A stretch of DNA of 64,000 nucleotides from Methylobacterium frigidaeris (GTDB lineage: Bacteria > Pseudomonadota > Alphaproteobacteria > Rhizobiales > Beijerinckiaceae): contig NZ_BPQJ01000002.1 in the NCBI RefSeq assembly GCF_022179185.1, positions 124,001 through 188,000 of the forward strand. Reading direction: 5' to 3'. The notes beneath the pieces were generated by a model, which had not been told where the DNA came from, did no database searches, and saw nothing but the letters and a program-made list of their open reading frames with translations. The position numbers and the translations under genes are program-made. Positions 1 to 10,124 of the stretch are shown one piece after another. The first letter of the stretch is position 1; the number at the start of each line of letters is the position of its first letter.

Positions 1-671
1 ACCGACAGGCCGGTGCTGGGATCGCGCCCGGAATGGGCGAGGAACCGCCCCGCCACCGCGAGCTGCCGGCAGGTCATGCTGATGGCGCAGTGGTGGAAAT
101 AGACCCCGAGCGTGTACTCGACCGGGTTGTCGATCACCCCGAACGACTTCATGTAGTTGGCGAGCGCCACGTTGCGAAAGCCCGTGCGCTGCTCGGAGGC
201 CGCCACCGCCTCGTCGATGGTGATGCTCGCGTCCTGCGCGAGGAACTGCATGAAGCGCAGGATCTCGCCCAAGGCCTCGCGCGGCTGGTGGCGCGACAGG
301 ATCAGGTCGGTGACGGCGATCGCTCCGGCGTTGATGAACGGGTTGCGGGGGATGCCGCGCTCGTATTCGAGCTGGACGACCGAGTTGAACGGGCTGCCGG
401 AGGGCTCGCGCCCGACCCGCTTCCACAGCTTGTCCCCGACCATGCCGAGCGCGAGCGTCAGGGTGAACACCTTCGAGATGCTCTGGATCGAGAACGGCAC
501 GTCGCAATCGCCCGCCGCCGCGACCGCGCCGTCGGCGCCGATCACCGCGAGGCCGAAATGGCCGGGATCGACCCGGGCGAGCTCCGGGATGTAGCGCGCC
601 ACCTCGCCGCGATCGGGACGCTGGCGCATCTCGTCGACGATCTCGCTCACGACGGTTTCGAGGTTCGGCAC
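1..671 (-). CDS. glsA: Glutaminase (GlsA), 3' end cut off by the window edge
   Basis: Hydrolyses L-glutamine to glutamate and ammonia in the cytoplasm. The minus strand reads about 223 residues of a serine-dependent beta-lactamase-fold glutaminase. The catalytic SxxK motif is seen as SISK at residues 64-67, followed by the family blocks [18 protein letters not shown] and NYMKSFG. The family is usually near 305-310 residues, so roughly 85 residues lie off the left edge. The chosen start is a GTG giving MPNLETVV; a second in-frame GTG seven codons later (position 650) is possible. The upstream region has only a weak ribosome site, so the start is less certain than the identity. It is divergent from the flavoprotein at 860. 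Confidence 0.88.
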   Translation of the reverse strand, partial: MPNLETVVSEIVDEMRQRPDRGEVARYIPELARVDPGHFGLAVIGADGAVAAAGDCDVPFSIQSISKVFTLTLALGMVGDKLWKRVGREPSGSPFNSVVQLEYERGIPRNPFINAGAIAVTDLILSRHQPREALGEILRFMQFLAQDASITIDEAVAASEQRTGFRNVALANYMKSFGVIDNPVEYTLGVYFHHCAISMTCRQLAVAGRFLAHSGRDPSTGLS

Positions 672-859
672 GAATCGGGGATCCCGGACTGGAGGAGAAG
701 CGCGGCCTTATCGCTGCAAGTTCGAGGCCTCAAGCGCGACGCCGCAGGCTCCCACCTCCGCCACACGAGATTTCGCGCGATTGATTGGCACCGCAGCGGA
801 TTGCCGTGCGTTGACGCCGCGGCTGGACGGAAGGCAGCCGCAGCGCGGGAGCGGCAGGA

Positions 860-1807
860 TTGGACCGGAACGGGACCATCGCGATCATCGGGGCGGGCAT
901 CGCCGGCGCGGCGGCGGCGCGCCGGTTGAGCGGGGCGGGCCGGCGCGTCGTCGTGATCGACAAGGGCCGCAGCCCCGGCGGCCGGATGGCGACGCGGCGC
1001 GGCCCGGACTCCCTGCGCTTCGACCACGGTGCCCAGTATTTCACCGCCCGCGACCCGCGTTTCGCCGCTCTGGTCGAGGACTGGACGGCGCGGGGCATCG
1101 CGGTGTCCTGGGGCGGAGCGGGCCGGCATGTCGGCGTTCCGGCCATGACCGCGCCGGTGCGCGACCTCCTCGCCGACATCGACGTGCGATGCGGCCGCGC
1201 CGTCGGCCGCCTCGTTCGGGAGGGGCGGGACTGGCGGCTGGCGGAAGCCGACGGCGCGGCCCTGGCCGGGGACGCCGCCTTCTCGACGGTGCTCCTCACC
1301 TGCCCGTCGCCCCAGAGCCTCGCCCTTCTCGAGGCGGCGGGCCAGGATCTGCCGGGTGTGGCCGAGATGCGCTACGCGCCGTGCTGGACCCTGATGCTCG
1401 CCCATGACGGCCCGCCGTTCCGCGGCGGGCCGGTGCGGGAGGACCGGGATCCGGAGGCGACGATCGCCTGGATCGCCGAGAACGGGAGCAAGCCCGGGCG
1501 CGAGGGCGGCACGATCGTGGCGCACGCGTCCCCGTCCTGGTCGCGCGCCAACCTTGAATGCGCGGCACAGGACGTCGCCGAGCGGCTGGTCGCGGCCTTG
1601 CAGGATAGCGTCGGACCACTCGGCGAGATCCGCCACCGCGCCGCCCATCGTTGGCGCTACGCCGCGGTCGAGCAGGCCGTGGGCGAGCCATGCCTGTTCG
1701 CACCGGAGGCGGGCCTCGGTTTCGCCGGCGACGGCTGCCTCGGGCCGCGGGTGGAGTTCGCCTATCTGAGCGGCCTCGCCCTCGCCGAGCGGGTGCTCGC
1801 GGCATGA
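860..1807 (+). CDS. Renalase-like FAD/NAD(P)-dependent amine oxidoreductase
   Basis: 315 residues. The N-terminus has a classic dinucleotide-binding fold (IIGAGIAGAAAARRL, about residues 7-21) with an acidic residue ending the second strand (VVVIDKG) and the arginine motif PGGRMATRR near residues 38-46. That motif is typical of the renalase/monoamine-oxidase group. The C-terminus has the second FAD contact (GFAGDGCLGPRVEFAYLSG). The start is TTG with a GGGAG-like site just upstream; no better in-frame ATG is present. Substrate is not inferable. Bacterial renalases oxidise isomeric beta-NAD(P)H forms, but this family is broad. It is a cytoplasmic single-gene unit divergent from glsA. Confidence 0.8.
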   Translation: MDRNGTIAIIGAGIAGAAAARRLSGAGRRVVVIDKGRSPGGRMATRRGPDSLRFDHGAQYFTARDPRFAALVEDWTARGIAVSWGGAGRHVGVPAMTAPVRDLLADIDVRCGRAVGRLVREGRDWRLAEADGAALAGDAAFSTVLLTCPSPQSLALLEAAGQDLPGVAEMRYAPCWTLMLAHDGPPFRGGPVREDRDPEATIAWIAENGSKPGREGGTIVAHASPSWSRANLECAAQDVAERLVAALQDSVGPLGEIRHRAAHRWRYAAVEQAVGEPCLFAPEAGLGFAGDGCLGPRVEFAYLSGLALAERVLAA

Positions 1808-1885
1808 CCGTCAAGGTGCGGGAACGCACCGCAAGCCGGGCGCGGTCGGAGTTAACGTGGTGCCACATCAGGACCATCGTTCCGC

Positions 1886-2062
1886 CCAAAGGCGGTGCGA
1901 CACCCCTCCTCACCGGGATGCCCGCATCCCTCCAAGCCGGCGATGCCGGCCCTCGAAGGTCGGAAGCCTCCGGCCTCGCACCAAGCCACAGGGAGCTCAT
2001 GAACCCGGACCAGGGGGTGCGTAGCCTCCGCGGTTCTGCTCGAGTCCCTCTTGTCGGGTGAG
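1886..2062. repeat. Folded intergenic element with nested inverted repeats
   Basis: This stretch has no convincing gene but clear secondary structure. GGTGCGA at 1893-1899 pairs with TCGCACC at 1976-1982. Inside that closing stem are a GGGATGC/GCATCCC hairpin (about 1916-1931) and a GCCGGC-GAT-GCCGGC hairpin (about 1939-1953). Downstream, ACCCG near 2002 and AGGG near 2012 can pair with CCCT and CGGGT ending near 2059. The same stretch stays open on the minus strand. It could be a dispersed Methylobacterium-type palindromic element or a small structured RNA. I found no match to 6S, SRP RNA, RNase P or tmRNA cores. Confidence 0.45.
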
Positions 2063-2066
2063 TCCC

Positions 2067-2210
2067 ATGTCTGATGCGTCCCTTTTCCTCCATATCGCCC
2101 TGTCGCTGAGCTTCGTGGGCCTCGTCGGCCTCGGGATCGGCCGGGCCCTCGACGCCTGGGTGCGGCTGGCGCCGACCGGCGCCGACGACGAGGGCGCGCT
2201 GGCGGACTAG
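2067..2210 (+). CDS. Small single-span membrane protein, 47 residues
   Basis: A short ORF reading MSDASLFLHIALSL, then a hydrophobic stretch rich in Leu, Val and Gly (about residues 5-26), then RALDAWVRLAP and an acidic tail ending GALAD. The layout is one membrane helix followed by a basic/amphipathic segment. It ends 42 nt before the CinA-like gene and lies directly after the folded element. There is no strong Shine-Dalgarno, so expression is unproven. I do not recognise a family. It is plausible as a real micro-protein because the hydrophobic core and charged ends look selected, not random. Confidence 0.45.
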   Translation: MSDASLFLHIALSLSFVGLVGLGIGRALDAWVRLAPTGADDEGALAD

Positions 2211-2252
2211 ACCCGACCGGATAGTCTTCCGCCCGAGCCAGGAGGACCCCGC

Positions 2253-2750
2253 TTGCGCGAGTTGATGGAGAGGGCCGGCCGCATCACCGCCCGGCTGACG
2301 GCTCGGCGGGAGACCGTCGCGGTGGCCGAATCCTCGGCGGGCGGCCTGGTGGCGGCAGCCCTGCTGGCAGTCCCGGGAGCCTCCGCCTACTTCCTCGGCG
2401 GGGCCGTGATCTACACCGCTCAGGCGCGCCGCGCCCTGATCGGGCTCGACGAGGCCGGGATGGCCGGCCTGCGCAGCGCCAGCGAGCCTTACGCCGAGCG
2501 CGTGGCCGCTTTGGTGCGCGAGAGCCACGGTGCGGTCTGGGGCCTGTGCGAGACCGGCGCCGCGGGCCCGGGCGGCAACCGTTACGGCGATGCGGCGGGC
2601 CATACCTGTCTGGCCGTCGCTGGTCCCGTGACCCGCCGCCTCACCCTCGAGACCGGCAACAACGATCGCGTCGCCAACATGGAGGCCTTCGCGGCCGCCA
2701 TGCTCGACGCGTTCCTGGATGCGCTCGCGGAGGCGGACCGGGCTCCTTGA
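2253..2750 (+). CDS. CinA C-terminal domain protein (nicotinamide-nucleotide amidohydrolase family)
   Basis: 165 residues forming only the C-terminal amidase domain of CinA, the PncC-type fold that deamidates NMN to nicotinic acid mononucleotide in pyridine-nucleotide salvage. The conserved core is seen: AVAESSAGGLVAAAL near residues 24-38, YFLGGAVIYT near 46-55, and the ETGAAGPGGNRYG loop near 106-118. The usual form of the family has AESxTGG; here it is AESSAGG, so one threonine is changed to alanine. The start is TTG, supported by an AGGAGG site at 2240-2244 with correct spacing. Stand-alone CinA-C proteins of 160-170 residues are common. Confidence 0.8.
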   Translation: MRELMERAGRITARLTARRETVAVAESSAGGLVAAALLAVPGASAYFLGGAVIYTAQARRALIGLDEAGMAGLRSASEPYAERVAALVRESHGAVWGLCETGAAGPGGNRYGDAAGHTCLAVAGPVTRRLTLETGNNDRVANMEAFAAAMLDAFLDALAEADRAP

Positions 2751-2780
2751 GGAGCCCGCCCCAGGACGCTCCTCCCCGGC

Positions 2781-4073
2781 TCAGCTCGGCCGGTCCATCC
2801 GGCAGGTGGTCGGCACCAGCGTGTCCTTAGTCTCGACCCGCCCGGCCATCTTCCAGCCCCAGCCGGTGCCCTCCTCGTCGAAGCGCATGCCGGGCTCCAT
2901 CGGGCCGAAGGACGAGACGAACATCGTCTGGAAATATTGGTGGTCGTCGGGCCGCATGTAGCCCTCGCCGCCGGAATACGGCTTGAGGCGGGCCTGTTCG
3001 AGCTTCGGCGCCACCTTGCGCGCCTCGGAGGAGCCGGCCTCCTGCATCGCGGTCAGGAGCGCGTTCATCGCGTTGAACGCGCGGGGATAGGTCGAGCCGA
3101 TGCCGGTGCGGGCCCGGAACGCGGTCTCGAAGTCCTGCGAGGCGGCGTCGCCGACATTGGCCGCGCCCTGCGTGACTTGGAACACCCGGTGGGCGAGCCC
3201 GGTCTGGCGCACCACCGTGGGCCCGCCGGTGCCGCCGGCATAGTAGGTGTAGAAGCTCGCCTGCAGCCCGGCCTCGGCGGCGGCCTTGAGCAGCAGGTTG
3301 AAGTCCTGCGCCCAGTTGCCGGTGATGACGGAATCCGCCCCCGAGGCCTTGATCTTGGCGACGTAGGGCGCGAAATCATTGACCTTCTGCAGTGGCGTCA
3401 CCTCGTCGCCGACGATCTCGATGTCGGGCCGCTTGGCCTTCAGCATCGCGCGGGCCTGCGACCGCACCGACTGACCGAAAGAGTAATCCTGGTTGATCAG
3501 GTAGACTCGTCTGATCTCCGGCCGCGCCTTCATGAAGTTCGTCAGCGCCTCCATCTTGATGTCCGAATTGGCATCAAAGCGGAAGTGCCAGTAATTGCAC
3601 TTCTCGTTGGTCAGCGACGGATCGACGGCGGAATAGTTGATGTAGATGACCTGGCGGTTCGGGTTGCGCTCGTTGTGCTTGGCGACAAAGTCGGTGAGCG
3701 CCGCGGCAGCCGAGGAGCCGTTGCCCTGCACCAGCACCCGGGCGCCGGCATCGATGCCCTTCTGCGCGGCGATCAGGGTCTCCTGCGGGTTGACCTTGTT
3801 GTCGTAGGCCAGCACCTCGAAGCGGAACTGCTTCTGTCGGGCGTTCAGCACCTCGGCCATGTACTGGAAGTGCCGCAGGCCCGCCTCGCCGGTCGGCGCG
3901 CCCCCGCCCGAGAGCGGATCGATGAAGGCGATCTTCACGGTCTCCTGCTGCGCGAGGGCCGGGACGGAGAGGGCCAGGGTCGCGGCGGCTCCCCCGAGCG
4001 CCAGGATGGCGGATGGGCCCCACAGGGACACGGCGACGGCGGCGCCACGCAGCGCCTCGCGGATGGACGTCAT
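2781..4073 (-). CDS. ABC transporter substrate-binding protein, branched-chain amino acid (Leu/Ile/Val) type
   Basis: 430-residue periplasmic binding protein of the type I (LivJ/HAAT) fold. An N-terminal signal peptide (residues 1 to about 40) ends in VPALAQQ. The mature start ETVKIAFIDPLSGGGAPTG is the classic first strand of the family. Later blocks include RVLVQGNGSSAAAALTD, YLINQDYSFGQS and SGADSVITGNWAQD. The ATG start has a GAGGAG ribosome site 8 nt upstream. No permease or ATPase genes are adjacent, so it is an orphan binding protein. The ligand cannot be read from sequence. A paralogue sits at the right edge of the window (63033). Confidence 0.85.
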   Translation of the reverse strand: MTSIREALRGAAVAVSLWGPSAILALGGAAATLALSVPALAQQETVKIAFIDPLSGGGAPTGEAGLRHFQYMAEVLNARQKQFRFEVLAYDNKVNPQETLIAAQKGIDAGARVLVQGNGSSAAAALTDFVAKHNERNPNRQVIYINYSAVDPSLTNEKCNYWHFRFDANSDIKMEALTNFMKARPEIRRVYLINQDYSFGQSVRSQARAMLKAKRPDIEIVGDEVTPLQKVNDFAPYVAKIKASGADSVITGNWAQDFNLLLKAAAEAGLQASFYTYYAGGTGGPTVVRQTGLAHRVFQVTQGAANVGDAASQDFETAFRARTGIGSTYPRAFNAMNALLTAMQEAGSSEARKVAPKLEQARLKPYSGGEGYMRPDDHQYFQTMFVSSFGPMEPGMRFDEEGTGWGWKMAGRVETKDTLVPTTCRMDRPS

Positions 4074-4273
4074 GCTTCCTCTCCTCTGGGCCGCGATCGT
4101 CTCTGGCCCGTCAGGGCCGGCATCGCATTGCCGGAGGGGAGAGTCCGGCGCGGGGGAGAGGCTCGTCAAGCCGAAACTGCGCGCACTCGCCGCTATTCGC
4201 GCCTCACACGTGAGATGCGCGCACGATCGAAGTAGAAAGGCGCTCATGACCCAGTGACCGCGCCCAGCCTGGA

Positions 4274-4287
4274 ATCGTTATAATGAT
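4274..4287. promoter_or_regulatory. AT-rich imperfect palindrome containing a perfect TATAAT
   Basis: ATCGTTATAATGAT reads almost the same on both strands (12 of 14 positions). It contains TATAAT at 4279-4284. In a genome this GC-rich, such an island is conspicuous and could be a metal-regulator (Fur/Irr/Rrf2-like) operator overlapping a -10 box. PepSY membrane proteins are often iron-regulated, which makes that reading attractive, but the assignment is inference. Confidence 0.4.
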
Positions 4288-4315
4288 ATATCGTCCGCGA
4301 TCCGAACCGATTTCG

Positions 4316-4343
4316 TTGACACACTCTTCGCCCGGGGCATAAG
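4316..4343 (+). promoter_or_regulatory. Candidate sigma-70 promoter for the PepSY gene
   Basis: A perfect TTGACA at 4316-4321 is followed after 16 nt by CATAAG at 4338-4343 (4 of 6 to the -10 consensus). It points toward the PepSY gene about 80-150 nt downstream. Confidence 0.5.
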
Positions 4344-4423
4344 CGTCGGGGTGACGAGGGATATCGGCCGGCGATCTTGCGACAGCGATCTGCGGCCCGG
4401 CGCGCGACGCGGGAATACGGACC

Positions 4424-4495
4424 ATGACTCAGCCCGACGCAGGCTCCGCGCCCGCGGCCACCGCCGCCCCGGCCCGCGCGGGAATTCGTCGGTGA
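4424..4495 (+). CDS. Possible 23-residue leader peptide (or frameshifted N-terminus) of the PepSY gene
   Basis: An ATG here opens a frame of 23 codons (MTQPDAGSAPAATAAPARAG, then IRR) whose TGA stop overlaps the GTG start of the next gene in a GTGA arrangement. It could be a translationally coupled leader. Alternatively it could be the true N-terminus of the PepSY protein disconnected by a one-base difference, since Ala/Pro-rich cytoplasmic tails before the first helix are common in this family. Confidence 0.3.
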   Translation: MTQPDAGSAPAATAAPARAGIRR

Positions 4496-5628
4496 GGAAC
4501 GTCCTGTTCCAGGTCCACTGGTTCCTCGGCCTCACCGCCGGCCTCGTCCTGATGCTGGTCGGGGTGACGGGGGGAATCCTTAGCGTCGAGGACGAGATCA
4601 CGGGCCTTGTGAGCCCCGGCATCGTCACGATCCCGGCTCGGGAGACGCCGCGCCTGACGCCGGACGCGCTGATCGCCCGCCTGAAGGAGGAAGCGCCGGG
4701 GCGCCGCGTCATGCTGATGGTCCTGAGCGGCGCCGCCGACCGGGCCGCGCAGGTCCGCCTCGCCGACGGGCCCGGACGGGGCACCGAGACCTATGTCGAC
4801 CCTTATGACGGGCGGGTCCTCGGGCGGGCGTGGGGCGAGGACTTCTTCGCCGCCGTCCGGCGGCTGCACCGCTGGCTGCTGCTCCCCGGCAACGGCGACG
4901 GCTGGGGCCGCACCATCACCGGCGCCTCGACCCTGGCGCTCGTCTATCTCGCACTGTCGGGCCTGTACCTGCGCTGGCCGAAGGGCCGGCGCGACTGGCG
5001 GATCTGGCTGAAGCCGGCAGTCAGTCGCCGCGGCCGGGCACTGTACTGGTCGCTGCACGCGGTCGTCGGCACCTGGGTGCTGGTGCTCTATCTGATGATG
5101 GCGCTGACCGGCCTGTGGTGGTCCTATGGCTGGTACCGCGACGGGGTGACGGCACTGCTCACGGGCCGCCCGCCCGCTGCCGCGCCCGCCCGGGGCAAGG
5201 AAAACAGGGATATGGGCAAGCGCGAGGGCGCGCCCGCCCCCCTCGATCCCGCCTTCGCGGCCTTCACGGCGGCCACGAACGGCCGCTACGCCACCGCCTC
5301 GCTCGCCCCCGCCCGGGACGGCGAGACGATCCGCATCCGCTCGGTCGCGCCCGACGCCGACCACGTCCAGGCCCGCGACGAGTGGCGCTTCCGTCCCGAC
5401 GGCGCCCTCGACTCCCGCGACCTCTACGCCGAGCGGCCGCTGGGCGCCCGGCTCACCGGCAGCATGCTGGCCCTGCACGGGGGCCGCTTCTTCGGGCCCG
5501 TCGGCTGGATCGCCTTCATGCTGGCGGCTCTCGCCATGCCGCTCTTCGGCGTGACGGGGCTCCTCCTCTATCTCGGCCGGCGCCGCAGCCGGCGCCGCCA
5601 CGCGGCCGCGACGGCCCAGACGGCCTGA
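4492..5628 (+). CDS. PepSY-associated transmembrane domain protein
   Basis: 378 residues from the GTG start. The first helix is typical of the family (QVHWFLGLTAGLVLMLVGVT, about residues 6-25). A periplasmic PepSY-like stretch follows, then further helices near residues 140-160 (TLALVYLALSGLYLRWP), 190-215 and 335-360. The loop LHRWLLLPGNGDGWGR carries histidines of the kind that bind haem or metal in this family. PepSY_TM proteins are inner-membrane proteins often linked to iron or siderophore reduction; that role is inferred. No TonB receptor is adjacent. The in-frame ORF is open further upstream, but that part is Arg/Gly-rich and unlikely to be coding. Confidence 0.75.
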   Translation: MRNVLFQVHWFLGLTAGLVLMLVGVTGGILSVEDEITGLVSPGIVTIPARETPRLTPDALIARLKEEAPGRRVMLMVLSGAADRAAQVRLADGPGRGTETYVDPYDGRVLGRAWGEDFFAAVRRLHRWLLLPGNGDGWGRTITGASTLALVYLALSGLYLRWPKGRRDWRIWLKPAVSRRGRALYWSLHAVVGTWVLVLYLMMALTGLWWSYGWYRDGVTALLTGRPPAAAPARGKENRDMGKREGAPAPLDPAFAAFTAATNGRYATASLAPARDGETIRIRSVAPDADHVQARDEWRFRPDGALDSRDLYAERPLGARLTGSMLALHGGRFFGPVGWIAFMLAALAMPLFGVTGLLLYLGRRRSRRRHAAATAQTA

Positions 5629-5712
5629 CGCGCCGTCGCGAGTTGCCTTCGGGTCCCATCAGGCATTAAGCGCACGGGCAGCAGGGCCGCCCGACCGGCG
5701 AGAGGATGCCGC

Positions 5713-7935
<2,223 letters not shown>

Positions 7936-7950
7936 ACAGGAGACGACCCG

Positions 7951-8187
7951 ATGCCGATGGATGCCCGCGAGATCGAGGCGATGATCCGGGAAGCCCTGCC
8001 CGACGCCACGATCGAGATCCGCGACCTCGCCGGCGACGGCGACCACTACGCCGCCACCGTCGTGTCGGCGGCGTTCAAGGGCAAGTCGCGGGTGCAGCAG
8101 CACCAGATGGTCTACGGCGCGCTCCAGGGGCGCATGGGCGGCGTGCTGCACGCCCTTGCCCTGACCACGGGCGTGCCGCAGGATTGA
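7951..8187 (+). CDS. BolA family protein
   Basis: 78 residues. A KH-like fold of the BolA family: MDAREIEAMIREALPDATIE, then HYAATVVSAAFKGKSRVQQH with the signature FxGKSRVxxHQxVY near residues 46-60. It carries the conserved C-terminal His (GGVLHALALTT), which is a [2Fe-2S] ligand in BolA-monothiol glutaredoxin complexes. An AGGAG site lies 8 nt before the ATG. An in-frame ATG two codons later is an alternative start. Its natural partner, a CGFS glutaredoxin, lies two genes downstream, so the pair probably works together in iron-sulfur trafficking or iron sensing. Confidence 0.92.
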   Translation: MPMDAREIEAMIREALPDATIEIRDLAGDGDHYAATVVSAAFKGKSRVQQHQMVYGALQGRMGGVLHALALTTGVPQD

Positions 8188-8221
8188 CGCCCTAGGATCG
8201 ACGCCCTTGGAGGGCCGCCGC

Positions 8222-8743
8222 ATGGACGAGATCCGCACGGATCAGCCGAGCCTCTACGACGAAGACGTCGTCGCCTGGGCGGAGCAGCAGGCGGCGGCCC
8301 TCCGCGCCCTCGGGGCGCGCCCGGACCTCTCGAACGTCCTCGACTGGGACAACATCATCGAGGAGGTTGAGGACGTGGGGCGGTCGCAGATCAGGACCCT
8401 CGAGGGCACCCTGCAGGCGATGCTGGTCCACGTCCTGAAGTACCTGTCGGCCCCGAGGGCCCAATCGGTGCGTTCGTGGCGGGCCGAGATCATCGCGTTC
8501 CACGCGACGGCGAGGCGCCGCTACACGCGATCGATGCGGCAGCGGATCGACTGGAACGGCCTCTGGCGCGACGCGAAGGCGGTGGCCGCGGCCGAACTGG
8601 CGGTCTGGGGCGACGAGCTGGCGACCGGGCTGCCGGACCGGAGCCCGTTCACGCCCGCGGAGCTGGTGGCCGAGGACTTCACCCTCGATTGGGCGCTCCT
8701 GCGCCTCGCTTCGGCCTTGCAAAACCCGAGCGACCATCACTAG
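8222..8743 (+). CDS. DUF29 family protein
   Basis: 173 residues. The family signature is visible: SLYDEDVVAWAEQQAAALR, then DWDNIIEEVEDVGRSQ (the LDxxNIxEEIExxG-type block) and an Arg/Trp-rich helical C-terminal half with a TLDWALLR end. It is all helical, cytoplasmic, and of unknown function. An upstream in-frame TTG is ignored because GGAGG at 8209-8213 sits properly before the ATG at 8222. DUF29 genes are scattered, lineage-variable genes; this one interrupts the usual bolA-grxD neighbourhood. Confidence 0.82.
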   Translation: MDEIRTDQPSLYDEDVVAWAEQQAAALRALGARPDLSNVLDWDNIIEEVEDVGRSQIRTLEGTLQAMLVHVLKYLSAPRAQSVRSWRAEIIAFHATARRRYTRSMRQRIDWNGLWRDAKAVAAAELAVWGDELATGLPDRSPFTPAELVAEDFTLDWALLRLASALQNPSDHH

Positions 8744-8768
8744 CTAGGATCCACACAGGGATAGAGCC

Positions 8769-9107
8769 ATGACCGACGTCAACAGCCGCATCGAGACCGA
8801 GATCAAGTCCCAGGACGTGGTGGTGTTCATGAAGGGCACGCCGCAATTCCCGATGTGCGGCTTCTCGGGCCAGGTGGCCCAGATCCTCAACTACCTCGGT
8901 GTGCCGTTCAAGGGCGTGAACGTGCTCGAGGACATGGAGATCCGTGAGGGGATCAAGGCCTTCTCGCAGTGGCCGACCATCCCGCAGGTCTACGTCAAGG
9001 GCGAGTTCGTCGGCGGCTGCGACATCACCCGCGAGATGTTCCAGTCCGGCGAGCTGCAGCAGATGCTCTCCGAGAAGGGCATCGCCACCAACACCGCCGC
9101 GGCCTGA
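8769..9107 (+). CDS. grxD: Monothiol glutaredoxin, Grx4/CGFS type
   Basis: 112 residues. The CGFS active site at residues 30-33 ([10 protein letters not shown]), [18 protein letters not shown] near 70-87 and the GSH-binding residues are all in place. CGFS glutaredoxins bind a labile [2Fe-2S] cluster with glutathione and hand it on, often in complex with BolA. Length and order match E. coli GrxD. It is followed by a clear intrinsic terminator at 9135-9156, so the purL-bolA-DUF29-grxD unit ends here. Confidence 0.96.
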   Translation: MTDVNSRIETEIKSQDVVVFMKGTPQFPMCGFSGQVAQILNYLGVPFKGVNVLEDMEIREGIKAFSQWPTIPQVYVKGEFVGGCDITREMFQSGELQQMLSEKGIATNTAAA

Positions 9108-9134
9108 AGCACAGGCCCGATCGGAGACCGGAGG

Positions 9135-9156
9135 AGGGCGCGCGAGCGCCCTTTTT
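9135..9156 (+). terminator. Intrinsic terminator after grxD
   Basis: A perfect 7-bp stem AGGGCGC / GCGCCCT with GCGA loop is followed by a run of T (ctttttc). It ends transcription about 30 nt after the grxD stop codon. Confidence 0.85.
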
Positions 9157-9227
9157 CGTTGCATCCGCGAACCCGGCCACGCGCCGGCGCGTCTACCCGT
9201 GTGCGGCGCGGCGCGGACAGGTGCGAC

Positions 9228-10124
9228 ATGCGGGACGTGATCATCGTGGGCGGCGGGCCGGCGGGCCTGTCGGCAGCGCTCATCCTCGGGCGTTGCCGGC
9301 GCCGGGTACTGCTGATCGATGCCGGCCACCCGCGCAACGCGGTGACGCCGCGCATGCACGGCTTCCTCGGCCGCGACGGCCGCGCGCCCGGCGACCTGCG
9401 CGACGACGCAAGGAAGGAACTCGCCGCCTACGACACGGTCGAGGTCTGGGACGGGCGCGTCGTCGATGCGGTGCGGGCGCCGGACGGCTTCCGGGTGGTG
9501 ATGGAGGACCAGCGCCGGGCCGATGGCCGCCGGATGATCCTCGCCACCGGGCTGCGCACCGACCTGCCCGCCATCGAGGGCTTCTCGGAGTTCTGGGGCC
9601 ACGGCGTCCATCATTGCCCCTATTGCGACGGGTTCGAGAACCGCGACCGGCCGCTCGCGATCTACGGCCCCGGCGAGGCGGCCAAGGGTCTCGCCCTCGA
9701 ACTCACCGCCTGGAGCCGCGACCTGACGCTCTGCACCGATGGTCCCTGCGACCTCGACGCCGCGGAGCGGAATCGGCTCGCCCGCCACGGGATCCGGCTC
9801 GAGGAGCGCGAGGTCGCCCGGCTCGAGGGAGAGGGCGGGCGATTCTCCCGGGTCCGCCTGCGCGACGACACGGCGCTCACCTGCGCCGCCCTGTTCTTCA
9901 CCACCGGGCCCTGCATCCCCTCCCCTCTCGTCGAGCGGCTCGGCTGCGACCTGTCGCGCAAGGGCACGGTGCCGACCGGCGACTACGAGGAGACGAACGT
10001 GCCGGGCCTCTACGTCGCGGGCGATGCCTCGCGGCGGGTCCAGCTCGCCATCGTGGCCGCCGCCGAGGGGGCGATGGCGGCCTTTGCCATCAACACCGAG
10101 CTTCTGCGCGAGGACACCCGCTGA
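9228..10124 (+). CDS. Thioredoxin-reductase-like FAD/NAD(P)H disulfide oxidoreductase
   Basis: 298 residues. FAD-binding GGGPAGLSAAL near residues 8-18; a redox-active CPYC motif at about 130-133 in the thioredoxin-reductase position; C-terminal FAD motif VPGLYVAGDASRRVQLAIVAAAEGA near 258-282. The NADPH-domain glycine motif is weak (AIYGPGEAAKGLALEL instead of GxGxxA). Homologues without a canonical nucleotide site exist, so the reductant may differ. The length is slightly short for TrxB (about 315). The start is the ATG giving MRDVIIVGG; the longer reading upstream has no family similarity. It lies just after the grxD terminator, so it is probably transcribed separately. Confidence 0.82.
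   Translation: MRDVIIVGGGPAGLSAALILGRCRRRVLLIDAGHPRNAVTPRMHGFLGRDGRAPGDLRDDARKELAAYDTVEVWDGRVVDAVRAPDGFRVVMEDQRRADGRRMILATGLRTDLPAIEGFSEFWGHGVHHCPYCDGFENRDRPLAIYGPGEAAKGLALELTAWSRDLTLCTDGPCDLDAAERNRLARHGIRLEEREVARLEGEGGRFSRVRLRDDTALTCAALFFTTGPCIPSPLVERLGCDLSRKGTVPTGDYEETNVPGLYVAGDASRRVQLAIVAAAEGAMAAFAINTELLREDTR

Larger units (their letters stand above)
4074..4423. other. Divergent intergenic region carrying promoter signals
   Basis: About 350 nt between the leftward binding-protein gene and the rightward PepSY gene. No convincing gene is seen. It is noticeably more AT-rich around 4270-4290 than the surroundings. It holds an imperfect operator-like palindrome at 4274-4287 and a sigma-70-like promoter at 4316-4343, both listed separately. 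Confidence 0.6.

Noticed and set aside
1886..2062. Identification of the folded region as 6S RNA, SRP RNA, RNase P RNA or tmRNA
   Set aside because: None of the diagnostic cores (for example the SRP GGTCAGG/GGAAG loop or the RNase P GAGGAAAGTCC) is present on either strand.
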